Part shown: positions 9,399-17,876 of the stretch, in pieces | Layout: each line of letters starts with the position of its first letter | How positions within the stretch are numbered: position 1 is the stretch's first letter | Assembly (NCBI RefSeq): GCF_001580535.1 | Contig: NZ_LHZA01000147.1 | Location: 1-62,009 of the forward strand | Length of the DNA stretch: 62,009 nucleotides | Origin: Acetobacter cerevisiae | GTDB taxonomy: Bacteria > Pseudomonadota > Alphaproteobacteria > Acetobacterales > Acetobacteraceae | Reading direction: 5' to 3' | Translations under genes and position numbers: made by a program | Notes under the pieces: model-generated | What the model saw: the letters and a program-made list of their open reading frames with translations, nothing else | What the model was told of the DNA's origin: nothing | Database searches by the model: none

Positions 9399-10100
9399 AT
9401 GGATACACGCACTGCCGGACCGCTGCTGGAACTGAACAAGGCTGTGCCCTCTTTTGAGGAAAGCGGCCTGCCGCCCGTGCCCTTCAGCATGAAGCTGATG
9501 CCGGGGGACTGTATGGTGGTGGAAACCCGCTCCAGTTCCCGCGCCACCATGTTTGCGGATCTGTGCTGCGGGCTTGTGCCGCTGGACGCAGGTGTTGTGA
9601 AGTTTATGGGGCTCGACTGGTCAGACCTGCATGACCGGGAAATGAATGCCCTGCGTGGGCGCATAGGTCGTATTACCCGCAGGCCCAGCTGGCCAGAGTT
9701 CCTGAACACGCACCTTGCCATCACCCTGCAGCAACTGCACCATACCACCCGCCCGATGGATGAGGTTGTGGCGGAAGCGGCCCGGCTGGCGGAATGGTTT
9801 GGTCTGCCCGGCCTGCCGGTTTTGCCGCCCAGCCGGTTGTCGGATTCTGATTTGCTGCGGGCGGCCTGCGTGCGGGCTTTTATAGGGCACCCCCGGTTGC
9901 TGCTTCTGGAAGACCCGCTGGAAGCAAGTCCTGTGGAACTGCAAAATCCGTTTCTCAGTGCGATAACGGACGCGCGGGACAAGGGGGCTGGTGTAATCTG
10001 GCTGGTGCGTAATAATGCCATCTGGCAGGGCTACCGACAGGGGATTACGAGTATGTGGCGCCTGGCTGATGACGGGCTTGTAGAAGTACGGACGGCATAA
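9399..10100 (+). CDS. MlaF-position ABC subunit lacking all ATPase motifs (pseudo-ATPase)
   Basis: Length (233 aa), position between MlaE- and MlaD-type genes, and the framework (MPGD at 34-37, RGRIGRI 86-92, GLPGLP, RLLLLEDP) identify an ABC nucleotide-binding domain. Each catalytic motif is changed. Walker A reads TRSSSRATM at 43-51, with no P-loop glycines and no Lys. The Q-loop Gln is missing in ITRRPSW at 92-98. The signature LSGGQ/M is LSDSD at 147-151. Walker B is followed by ED (171-172) instead of DE. The switch His is absent in LVRNN at 202-206. The frame is intact with no internal stop and codon use like its neighbours, so it is an expressed but probably non-hydrolysing subunit, not a recent pseudogene. 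ATG start; the last A of the stop is the first base of the next ATG. Confidence 0.85.
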   Translation: MDTRTAGPLLELNKAVPSFEESGLPPVPFSMKLMPGDCMVVETRSSSRATMFADLCCGLVPLDAGVVKFMGLDWSDLHDREMNALRGRIGRITRRPSWPEFLNTHLAITLQQLHHTTRPMDEVVAEAARLAEWFGLPGLPVLPPSRLSDSDLLRAACVRAFIGHPRLLLLEDPLEASPVELQNPFLSAITDARDKGAGVIWLVRNNAIWQGYRQGITSMWRLADDGLVEVRTA

Positions 10101-11050
10101 TGTTCCAGATCCGCTTACGACAGAAAGTCAAACCACTCATTTCTCTGCGCTATGCGGATGAATGGGTTGGGTTCCTCGTGCTGCTCAGCGTGGTGCTGTT
10201 TGCTGGCGCCGTGGTTGAGGCCGGGGTGCTGCAAAACTGGCTGACACCGCCAGCGCGGCTGCACGTCACGCTGCCAGCCTCTGGCGTGGGCGGCCTGACT
10301 GTAGGGAGTGACGTGCAACTGCTCGGCACCCATGCCGGCACCATTCGCGCCGTCAAGCTCAACCCCTCGGGTGAGATGTATGCTCAGGTGGATCTGGACC
10401 CGCAGGCCAAACCGTTTATCCGGCGGGACAGCACAGCCATTATCCGCAAGCAGTTTATTGTGACGGGTTCTTCCTATCTGGAACTCAGCCGTGGGCATGG
10501 GGATGCGATGGACTGGAGCTATGCGGTGCTGAGCGCCACACCTGCTCCCAACCCGGCGGACCAGATTACAGCCACGCTGAATGATATTCAGGCCCAGATC
10601 ATGCCGGCCATTGCCAGTGCCCGGCACATGATGGCCGAGCTGGACGCCACCATGACGGACATGCACGCGGGCAAGGGCACCGTGGGGCAATTGCTGACCA
10701 ATGATGAACTGCTCAAGCAGGCGCAGGCAGCAGCGGTTTCTCTGAACACCGTGATTGATCGCCTCAAGCCGATTGAACAGCAGGTGTCCGGCATCATGAC
10801 CAAGACGGATGGCACCATGAACAATCTGCGCTCTGCCTCGCATGACCTGAAAGGGGCCACCCCGCATCTGCCCGCTATTGCAGGCAGCGTGGAGGCCAGC
10901 ACGGCTGATCTGCCCGCATTGCTGGCGCAGGCCCAAACCACGCTTTACGGGCTGGAGAAGCTGACTGATCAGTTGCGTGGCATGTGGCTGCTGGGTGGCC
11001 AGAAAACCAGCAAGAAAAACCGCCTTGCACCCCGGCAGGTGCGGCCATGA
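10100..11050 (+). CDS. MCE domain (MlaD-type) substrate-binding protein
   Basis: Membrane-anchored periplasmic ring subunit of the lipid transporter. The 316-residue product has one TM helix at about 22-45 (GFLVLLSVVLFAGAVV), then one MCE domain at about 53-135 (LHVTLPASGVGGLTVGSDV...VTGSSYLELSRG), then a long alpha-helical/coiled-coil-like tail with MNNLRSASHDL-type repeats, and a basic C-terminus (KTSKKNR). The start overlaps the upstream stop by one base and the stop overlaps the lipoprotein start by four. One MCE domain and a helical tail of this length are normal for the alphaproteobacterial branch. Confidence 0.93.
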   Translation: MFQIRLRQKVKPLISLRYADEWVGFLVLLSVVLFAGAVVEAGVLQNWLTPPARLHVTLPASGVGGLTVGSDVQLLGTHAGTIRAVKLNPSGEMYAQVDLDPQAKPFIRRDSTAIIRKQFIVTGSSYLELSRGHGDAMDWSYAVLSATPAPNPADQITATLNDIQAQIMPAIASARHMMAELDATMTDMHAGKGTVGQLLTNDELLKQAQAAAVSLNTVIDRLKPIEQQVSGIMTKTDGTMNNLRSASHDLKGATPHLPAIAGSVEASTADLPALLAQAQTTLYGLEKLTDQLRGMWLLGGQKTSKKNRLAPRQVRP

Positions 11051-11982
11051 GGCGCGTTCGCGCACTGACCCTGCTTGCGCCCTTGCTGCTGGCAGGGTGC
11101 GGCGGAGGGGCTGTGGAAGCACCCTCTGCGCGGGATGACGCCGCGTGGGATCAGGCGATGACGGCCGGGCAGGATTCCTTTGAGCTGGGGCGCTACAGCG
11201 TCGCTATTACCCAGTATCGCAAGGCAGCCGATCTGGCTTTGCTGCGGGATGATGGCGTCGCGGCGTCCGAAGCAGGGTATGATCTTGCCGTGTCGCAACT
11301 GGCGGGGGATGACCCGGCGGCAGCGGTTGAAACCGTGCAGACCACCCGGCAGGCTGCCGCTGTGCGCGGGCAGACGGCGCGTCCGGAATTTGATCTGATT
11401 GAAGCGGCGGCCCGGTACCGCCTGCGGCAATACCCGCAGGCGATTGCGTTGGCATCTGGCGGCATGGCCTCCACCGATACAGCCTATGCGGCTCGTTCCG
11501 CCCTCGTGCTGGGGCTGGCGGCGGATGCGGGGCAGGATGCAACGGCGTTCCAGAAGGCGCTGGCCTATTTTAACGGATTGAAGCCGCCGCTGTCCCGCAC
11601 GGAGCAGGCGGATAAGGCGGAAATTCAGGCGCGTGCCGTTCTGGTGTCCAACCCGGCGCAGGCGGAGCAACTGGCTGAGCAGGCTGCGACCCTGCGGCGG
11701 GATGACGCCTCTTATCGGGATATGTCCCGTGCCTTGGCTCTGGCGGGGCAGGCAGCAGATCGCAGTGGCGACCACCAGAAAGCCGCCAGCTTGTGGGCGC
11801 GGGCTGCACAGAGCGCCTCCATGCAGGCTAACTCCGCCAATACGGTGGATGCTGCAACCGTCACGCAGGGTTCGAGCCTGCTGCGCGGCGGGGCGACAAC
11901 AGCGGAGAGCGATGCGGCGCAATGGGCGCATCTGGCGGGTGGCGTCTCCCTGCATCCGTTTGCGGAGCCGAAGAAGCAATAA
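11047..11982 (+). CDS. TPR-like lipoprotein of the MCE transporter operon
   Basis: Start chosen at 11047 because this ATG overlaps the MlaD-type stop (ATGA) and is followed by a lipoprotein signal peptide ending in LLLAGC (about residues 13-18). The 311-residue product is Ala-rich and helical, with repeated pairs such as FELGRYSVAITQYRKAADL (about 44-62) and YRLRQYPQAIALASGG that look like tetratricopeptide repeats. No known enzyme motif is seen. In most MCE operons this position holds an ABC_trans_aux/PqiC-type lipoprotein; this one does not resemble that family. A role as outer- or inner-leaflet docking partner of the transporter is inferred from context only. Confidence 0.8.
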   Translation: MRRVRALTLLAPLLLAGCGGGAVEAPSARDDAAWDQAMTAGQDSFELGRYSVAITQYRKAADLALLRDDGVAASEAGYDLAVSQLAGDDPAAAVETVQTTRQAAAVRGQTARPEFDLIEAAARYRLRQYPQAIALASGGMASTDTAYAARSALVLGLAADAGQDATAFQKALAYFNGLKPPLSRTEQADKAEIQARAVLVSNPAQAEQLAEQAATLRRDDASYRDMSRALALAGQAADRSGDHQKAASLWARAAQSASMQANSANTVDAATVTQGSSLLRGGATTAESDAAQWAHLAGGVSLHPFAEPKKQ

Positions 11983-12112
11983 GCAAAATCGCTGCAAAGT
12001 GATGCGGATTTGCTATGCGTAATTGATGGAAGCAAGCCTTTCTGAGGCCGTGTATTACCGTTTGATCGCAGGGTCGCGCGGCATGGCGGCCTTTCAGACC
12101 AGAAGGGCGGAC

Positions 12113-13111
12113 ATGAAAAGCGTATTTCAAAAGCTGAAGGAAAAGCGCCAGGCGCGGCTGACGGCGCGTTACAATAGGCTGGACGATACGCCGCTTGAAG
12201 AGACAGGCAAGAAGTCTCATTTCACCACCAAGGAAGCCATGCGCCGGTTCCGGGCGCATGCGCTGGTGGAAGAAAAAGGCCATCGTGATGTGGTACGTGT
12301 CGGCCTGTCCGATAGTGTCTGGACGGACCTGTATCACCACGCTTTGACGGCAAGCTGGACGGCTTTTGTTTATACATCAGTTATTTTCTATTTTCTGATC
12401 AATCTGTTCTTTGCCCTGCTGTATCTGATCGCCCCTTCTCAGGTGACGGGGGATGGCCAGCATACGCTGCTTTCCCTGTTCTTCTTTAGCGTGCAGACCC
12501 TCTCCACCGTCGGGTATGGCGGCATGGTGCCGGTGGGGCCCTATGCCAACATTGTGGTCTCGTTTGAGGTGCTGGTGGGCATGATGATCAACGCGTTGGC
12601 AACAGGCGTTGTGTTTGCCCGTTTTGCCCGCCCACGGGCGCGCATCATGTTCAGCAATACAGCGGTTATCAGTAATGAAAACGGCATTCCGGCGCTCTGT
12701 ATTCGCATTGCCAACCTGCGGCTGAGCGTCATTTTATCCGTGGATGTGGAAGTCTCGCTGTCCCGACTGGTCATGAGTGAAAACGGGCATCTGGTAAGGC
12801 AGTTTGACCAGCTTTTGCTGGTGCAGTCGCACGTGCCGGTGCTGCGGTTTGCGTTTGTCATGGCGCATGTCATCGGGCCGGAAAGCCCGCTGCACGGCAA
12901 AAGCATGGCGGAACTGGAAAAGGAAGAAGCCGAAATTGTCGTGACCGTAACCGGCACGGACGAGGCGCTGGGCCAGACCGTGTTTGCCCGAACCGCGTAT
13001 CGGTTTGACCGCGTACACCACAATCATCGGTTTGTGGATATCGTTCTCTCCCGCCCGGATGGACGGATTGCTGTGGATTACACGCGCTTTCACGATATCG
13101 AAAAACACTGA
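12113..13111 (+). CDS. KirBac-type inward-rectifier potassium channel
   Basis: Prokaryotic Kir channel, 332 residues from the chosen start. Order: cytoplasmic N-terminus with slide helix (about 55-75), TM1 about 82-107, pore helix and selectivity filter TVGYG at 132-136, TM2 about 145-170, then the immunoglobulin-like C-terminal cytoplasmic domain beginning at RARIMFSNTAVI (about 175-186). Start: ATG 12113 has AGAAGGGCGG just upstream; in-frame TTG 12023, ATG 12026 and ATG 12083 would add up to 30 residues without a better ribosome site. Converges with a FUSC gene, so it is probably a single-gene transcript. Confidence 0.93.
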   Translation: MKSVFQKLKEKRQARLTARYNRLDDTPLEETGKKSHFTTKEAMRRFRAHALVEEKGHRDVVRVGLSDSVWTDLYHHALTASWTAFVYTSVIFYFLINLFFALLYLIAPSQVTGDGQHTLLSLFFFSVQTLSTVGYGGMVPVGPYANIVVSFEVLVGMMINALATGVVFARFARPRARIMFSNTAVISNENGIPALCIRIANLRLSVILSVDVEVSLSRLVMSENGHLVRQFDQLLLVQSHVPVLRFAFVMAHVIGPESPLHGKSMAELEKEEAEIVVTVTGTDEALGQTVFARTAYRFDRVHHNHRFVDIVLSRPDGRIAVDYTRFHDIEKH

Positions 13112-13132
13112 GAGCGACTTTAGAGCGGTCTT

Positions 13133-15340
13133 TCAGGCCGCTGAAGGCAGGTGAAAGCGGCGGGTTGTGTCCAGAAAGGTGACATTGTCCGCCAGTTCCC
13201 GCTTCATCACTTCCAGACTGCCCACGGCACGGGTCAGGTCCATTTGTAAGGACAGGTTGGGCTCCCGCAGGGCGGCAGGGCGTAGCTGCGCCAGCGCTTT
13301 GGCCGCGGTCTCCGCAGGCCGTGTGGTGTGACCATGCAGAGTGGCGATACTGTGCATCACAGACTGCAAGAGTTGAGTCTGTTCTGGCGATAGGTCGTGA
13401 TGCTCCAGCACATGCTGAATACGCAGCACCAGTAGCCCGACCGTCATGATCCCCATTGCCCCGGCCAGATAGGCTTCCGTCAGCGCATCGGGTTTAACGC
13501 CGGCATGATGAATAATCTGCGCAATGCGTCCGCAGGAGCGGGCCATCCATTCTGCCGGAGTAAACGGGCTTTTCTGCGCGGCCAGCCTGCGTAAATCCCG
13601 CACCAGTTTGCGGCGCAGGCGCCAGCGTTCGGCAGCGGCATCAAATGGCAGCACAAGGCGGAAAGCCCAGACCCCCAGCGCAATGCCCAGAACAACAGCC
13701 GGGGTGGTGTTGAACCAGATAATCTCATTCATGCGGCTATGGTTGGCCGGGCCGATCATGAACGGCATGAAATTGTTATAGGCTGCGGCGGTACCAATGG
13801 AATTTGGCGCGCGGAGGGCAAGACCGCCCACCAGCATGGGGAAAAACAGAGAGGCCAGCAGGGTCTCATTACTGGCCTGATCCGGCAGGACCAGAAACAC
13901 TAAAAACCATGAAACAACGGCAGCCCAGACAGCCCCCCTCAGAAAACCACTTGAGGCCAGAACAGGATTTTCAAAAGAGGAAAAGCGTGTGCTAGTCACG
14001 GCCACAAACATGGCCAGCGTGGAGCCATCCGGCCAGGCGGTGACTTCCCAGATCAGACCACCAATGCAGATGGCAGCGGCGGCTCGCAAGCCATTGTTGA
14101 GCGCCAGAACAGGATCTTTTTCAATGTGCTGCGCAAAACGGAAGTGGTCTTTAGGGCTGGGTTCCTGCGTTGCAATAAAATGCTCAAGGGCTTCATCCAG
14201 TTCCAGAATGAGCTTTGCAAGAGCGGTTGCCAGAATGCGGCTTTCCAGCAGGTCACGCATCAGCTCTTCGGAACTGTTCGGATGCGTTCTCGCCTGTTCA
14301 AAAAGGATCAGCGTATCCGTGGCGGTTTGCAGACAGTTTGTGCGGGCGTGATACAGGTCTGCCCGGATCTGTCGCGCGGCGTCTACCGGATCAGAATTTT
14401 TCAGGTGATCGGGAATAGTTTTCAGGATTTGTGCAAAGTCGGAGAGCGATTTTTTAAACGTCTGGGGTGGCGGGGCGGCGGCTTCCATATGGATATGCAT
14501 GCTCAGCCCACGCGCCAGAAAGGTCGAGATACTGGCCAGAACGGCGCGGGCGTGGTCGCCCACATGCGCATGTGGGCCTAACTCGATCTCACTAAATTCT
14601 ACCTGATCGGCCAGAGAGGGGATGCTGCCCATCAGCGCGCGGGAGCGGAACAGGCCATCCTTTTCTCCCAGCAGCAAACCGGTCATGCTCAGGCAGGCGC
14701 CGCTGAGAGCGTCCTGCAAGCGACTGCGAATTTCTTCATGCGCAACAGTATTCAGGCGAGGGGCGAACAGGCCCGCCAGAGTGCTTTCACACACAATGCC
14801 CAGCGTGATGTAGGTGGTGCGGGACATGGCGATCATAAACACATTGTCCGGCTGGTTGGCCGCACTCAGCACAATGATGGTGCAGGTAAAGGCCACCAGA
14901 ACCAGCGCGTAGGACCGGAAGTTGCGCAGAAACGTCGCTTCCGCGCAGCAGGCCCCGGCTCCTAAGGCCAGCAGGGGGAACAGCAGCCAGGGTTCCTGCG
15001 GAAAGGCGGCCAGAAAGGCAATGCCACATATCGCACCAATACAGGTGCCAATCAGTCGCCATTTGGCTTTGGAAATACTTTGTCCGCGCGAATTCTGCGC
15101 CACAATCCATGTGGTCATGGCGGCCCATTGCGGGCTGTCCAGCTCCAGCCACAGCGCAAGGCTCAGCGCCAGCAGGGCCGCAAAGGTTGTGCGCAGAGCA
15201 AACCCCAGATTGGCCGGGGAGGGCGCAATCAGCCAGGCAAGGGGGGCATTTTCTGAAAGACCGGTTCGGCCCTGTGAGAGTCTGGTGGCCCACGCACGTA
15301 TCTGCTGCGAAAGGCGATCAGAGAATGAAGACACATGCAC
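13133..15340 (-). CDS. FUSC family membrane exporter (AaeB/YccS-like), copy 1
   Basis: Fusaric-acid-resistance-type inner membrane protein of 735 residues, related to aromatic acid exporters. Two halves are visible, each with a block of TM helices (about 35-190 and 425-590) separated and followed by cytoplasmic helical domains. The family signature ALWLELDSPQWAAMTTWIV begins the first membrane block, followed by SRGQSISKAKWRL. GTG start at 15340 with GGAGG 12 bases upstream. A close paralogue lies 98 bases upstream on the same strand (15439-17622) with the same signature, so this is a tandem duplication. The substrate is unknown; aromatic or other weak acids are plausible in this kind of organism. 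Confidence 0.9.
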   Translation of the reverse strand: MHVSSFSDRLSQQIRAWATRLSQGRTGLSENAPLAWLIAPSPANLGFALRTTFAALLALSLALWLELDSPQWAAMTTWIVAQNSRGQSISKAKWRLIGTCIGAICGIAFLAAFPQEPWLLFPLLALGAGACCAEATFLRNFRSYALVLVAFTCTIIVLSAANQPDNVFMIAMSRTTYITLGIVCESTLAGLFAPRLNTVAHEEIRSRLQDALSGACLSMTGLLLGEKDGLFRSRALMGSIPSLADQVEFSEIELGPHAHVGDHARAVLASISTFLARGLSMHIHMEAAAPPPQTFKKSLSDFAQILKTIPDHLKNSDPVDAARQIRADLYHARTNCLQTATDTLILFEQARTHPNSSEELMRDLLESRILATALAKLILELDEALEHFIATQEPSPKDHFRFAQHIEKDPVLALNNGLRAAAAICIGGLIWEVTAWPDGSTLAMFVAVTSTRFSSFENPVLASSGFLRGAVWAAVVSWFLVFLVLPDQASNETLLASLFFPMLVGGLALRAPNSIGTAAAYNNFMPFMIGPANHSRMNEIIWFNTTPAVVLGIALGVWAFRLVLPFDAAAERWRLRRKLVRDLRRLAAQKSPFTPAEWMARSCGRIAQIIHHAGVKPDALTEAYLAGAMGIMTVGLLVLRIQHVLEHHDLSPEQTQLLQSVMHSIATLHGHTTRPAETAAKALAQLRPAALREPNLSLQMDLTRAVGSLEVMKRELADNVTFLDTTRRFHLPSAA

Positions 15341-15438
15341 GGACCGATTATTCCTCCAAGCCTTCTGTTATAACATGAAGGTGAGGGTCCGGTACATATT
15401 AAAATAGTTTTTCAAAACGGGGAGAAATGCGTTCCCCC

Positions 15439-17622
15439 TTACGCCGCCTTGTAGGGCTTGGAGGCATCAAGGAACACGGCGTTAGCATCCAGCTCGTGCG
15501 AGACGACGATCAGATATGCAATGGCGCGGGTCAGTTCGATACGGGTGGTGATGTTGGGTTCCATCGCTTCGATACGGCGCAGCGTATTGGTGGCGAGGCG
15601 TGCGCTCTGAGCGGTGCGGCCATATTTACCTGTAAAGCGGCTCATGCGGGCCATCACGACTTCAATCGGTCTGCGGGCTGAACGCGGAATCTGGTTACGT
15701 TCAAGCAGATTACGCAGTCGGATAATGTTGAGGCCGATGGTCATGGCGGCCAGTGTGCCCTGCAAGCAGCCCTCAATGGTAGGAGAGGGCGTTGGGCCTG
15801 CATGACGGATCAGGCGGGCAAAGCGGTCAATGTTCCGGCCAATCCAGTTCTGGTTAAGCGGAATGGGTTCGGCAGAGGCCAGAGTGCGCAGGTCACGCAG
15901 CAGGGTGCGGCGCATGCGCCAGCGTTCTGCCGCACTGCTGAACGGCATGACCGCCCGGAACATGATAACGGCAAACGCCACCCCTAGCAGAATAGCGGCG
16001 GTGGTGTTGAACCAGGCAATTTCGTTTTCACGTCCCTGATTGAACGGGTGAACGAAGTTGGGCAGCAGCAGGGTATAGGCGGCGGCGTGCAGGGCCGTGC
16101 CGGCATTCCGACTGGCCAGCCCGCCTGCAATCATGGGCAGGGCAAGGGAGGCGACCAGCATCTCGTAATTTTCCTGCGTGGGCAGCACCACAAACACAAG
16201 AAAGAAGGAAACGAGGGCCGCCCAGAGGCTCCCCACCATGAACTGCGTTGTGGCCACAACCGGATTTTCACGGGTGGCGAACAGGCCGCAGACAATGGCG
16301 ACAAAGGTGATAAAGCCGAGGCCTGCGGACCATGCGGTGACTTCCCACACCAGACCCGCACTAGTAATGGCGACCGCCGCACGGATGCCGTTATACATGG
16401 CCTCGCGCTTATCCACATGGGACTGGAGGCGGAAGTGGAAGTGGTCTCCGCGGATAAAGTGCTGGCTGGCGTCATATTCCCGAATGGCCTGTTCCAGCTC
16501 ACCCAGCAATTCATCCAGCGCGTTGTGCAGAATACGGCCATCCAGCAGCGCCTGAATTTCCGGATTATCCTGTACGCGGACCTGCTGCATGCTGATTTCG
16601 GTCGTCAGCGCATCCACAATCTGCTGCCGACATTCCCCCCGGATCAGGCGCAGGTTTTCCAGCAGATGCTGGACGGTATCGTCAGTTTCCAGCTGGGGCG
16701 GCAGGGCGTTGAGAAAAGCGCTGACTCTGGCCGCTGTGGCGCGGAAAACCGGCTGGTCTGTCTCCACATATTGCAGCCGGACGGCCATACCCAGACCGCG
16801 GGAAAGCAGCACGGAAACAGCGGCGAGGGCAGCGCGGGCGTGGTCGCCCTCATGCCCGTGCGGGCCCATTTCCACTTCGGAAAATTCAATCTGGTCATTG
16901 ATGGACAGAATGGGGCCGAACATGGCGCGGGAGCGCACAAGGGCTTCATCATCCCCGGAGAGCAGGCTTGAGACGGAGCCGGAGACATTCCCGAGCGCTG
17001 TGCGCAGTTTGTCACGGATGTTCCGGCGGGCTGTGGCGGCCAGATTATGGGCGAACAGCCCCGCCAGAACGCTCTCACACGTAATGCCCAGCACAATATA
17101 CGTGGCGCGGGACATGGCTGTCATGAACACGTTGGCGGGGTTGGGAATGGCCCCAATGGCAATGATGGCGCAGGTGTACCCGGCCAGAACCAGCGCGTAA
17201 GAGCGGAAGTTACGGACCAGCGTTGCCATCGTACAGCAAAGCCCTACCCAGATCCCCAGAGCCGGGAAGAACAGCCAGGCCTGCTGGATAAAGGCGGAAA
17301 TCAGCGTGATGGACATCACCACGCCAATGGCGGTGCCGACCAGTCGCCATTTCGCTTTGGAAATACTTTCCCCGCGGGAGCCCTGCGCCACAATCCAGAC
17401 GGTCATGGCGGCCCATTGCGGGTCATCCAGTTCCACCCACAGCGCAATGATCAGGGCGATCAGCGCCGCGGCGGTGGTGCGCACGGCAAAGCCGAGTGCG
17501 GGAAGGGATGGGGCAAACAGCCATCGCAGCCGGCCACTCTGCTGCTCGCCGGGGCGGCGCAGCGGGCGCAGATGGCGCAAGGGGCCGATGCGGTCGAGAA
17601 GGAAGACGGGGAGACTGGGCAA
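15439..17622 (-). CDS. FUSC family membrane exporter (AaeB/YccS-like), copy 2
   Basis: 727-residue paralogue of the neighbouring FUSC protein. It shares ALWVELDDPQWAAMTVWIV and SRGESISKAKWRL in the first membrane block and the same two-half architecture, with about six TM helices per half. Start: no ATG or GTG occurs between the upstream in-frame TGA and the conserved region, so TTG at 17622 is the first available start; the ribosome site before it is weak. It is the first gene of the two-gene minus-strand unit. Together the pair may form a heteromeric exporter or have split substrate range; that is inference. Confidence 0.88.
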   Translation of the reverse strand: MPSLPVFLLDRIGPLRHLRPLRRPGEQQSGRLRWLFAPSLPALGFAVRTTAAALIALIIALWVELDDPQWAAMTVWIVAQGSRGESISKAKWRLVGTAIGVVMSITLISAFIQQAWLFFPALGIWVGLCCTMATLVRNFRSYALVLAGYTCAIIAIGAIPNPANVFMTAMSRATYIVLGITCESVLAGLFAHNLAATARRNIRDKLRTALGNVSGSVSSLLSGDDEALVRSRAMFGPILSINDQIEFSEVEMGPHGHEGDHARAALAAVSVLLSRGLGMAVRLQYVETDQPVFRATAARVSAFLNALPPQLETDDTVQHLLENLRLIRGECRQQIVDALTTEISMQQVRVQDNPEIQALLDGRILHNALDELLGELEQAIREYDASQHFIRGDHFHFRLQSHVDKREAMYNGIRAAVAITSAGLVWEVTAWSAGLGFITFVAIVCGLFATRENPVVATTQFMVGSLWAALVSFFLVFVVLPTQENYEMLVASLALPMIAGGLASRNAGTALHAAAYTLLLPNFVHPFNQGRENEIAWFNTTAAILLGVAFAVIMFRAVMPFSSAAERWRMRRTLLRDLRTLASAEPIPLNQNWIGRNIDRFARLIRHAGPTPSPTIEGCLQGTLAAMTIGLNIIRLRNLLERNQIPRSARRPIEVVMARMSRFTGKYGRTAQSARLATNTLRRIEAMEPNITTRIELTRAIAYLIVVSHELDANAVFLDASKPYKAA

Positions 17623-17876
17623 AGGTGCTACTTTTTCGGCTGCGGCTGTTTGAAGCGTTTCAGACTTTCAAAGTAGCCCGATTCCCTGAATTTTCCTTGA
17701 GGTGTCAGACGCATATCAGCTATCGGTCCATCTCAGTGGGGTGCCGGGATGATAAGAAAGGCAGTTATTGATCTCGCACATGACTGCTATTTGGTCCATG
17801 ATCATCTTAACTGATGCCCGCCTGGAACAGTGTAAGACTTACACACAGGCTTAATGGAAAAGCAGAGAGGCTTTAC
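17623..17876. promoter_or_regulatory. Divergent intergenic region with a perfect palindrome before the YidB-like gene
   Basis: This 254-base region separates the FUSC pair (minus) from the YidB-family gene (plus). The clear element is GTGTAAG-A-CTTACAC at 17830-17844, a perfect 7-1-7 inverted repeat 33 bases before the YidB-like ATG, a likely place for a dimeric regulator. No convincing promoter hexamers or coding frame are seen in the rest. Confidence 0.5.

Noticed and set aside
9399..10100. Possibility that the ABC subunit is a decayed pseudogene
   Set aside because: The frame is full length, coupled by overlaps on both sides and has normal codon use; loss of all motifs without any stop or frameshift fits a maintained non-catalytic protein better.
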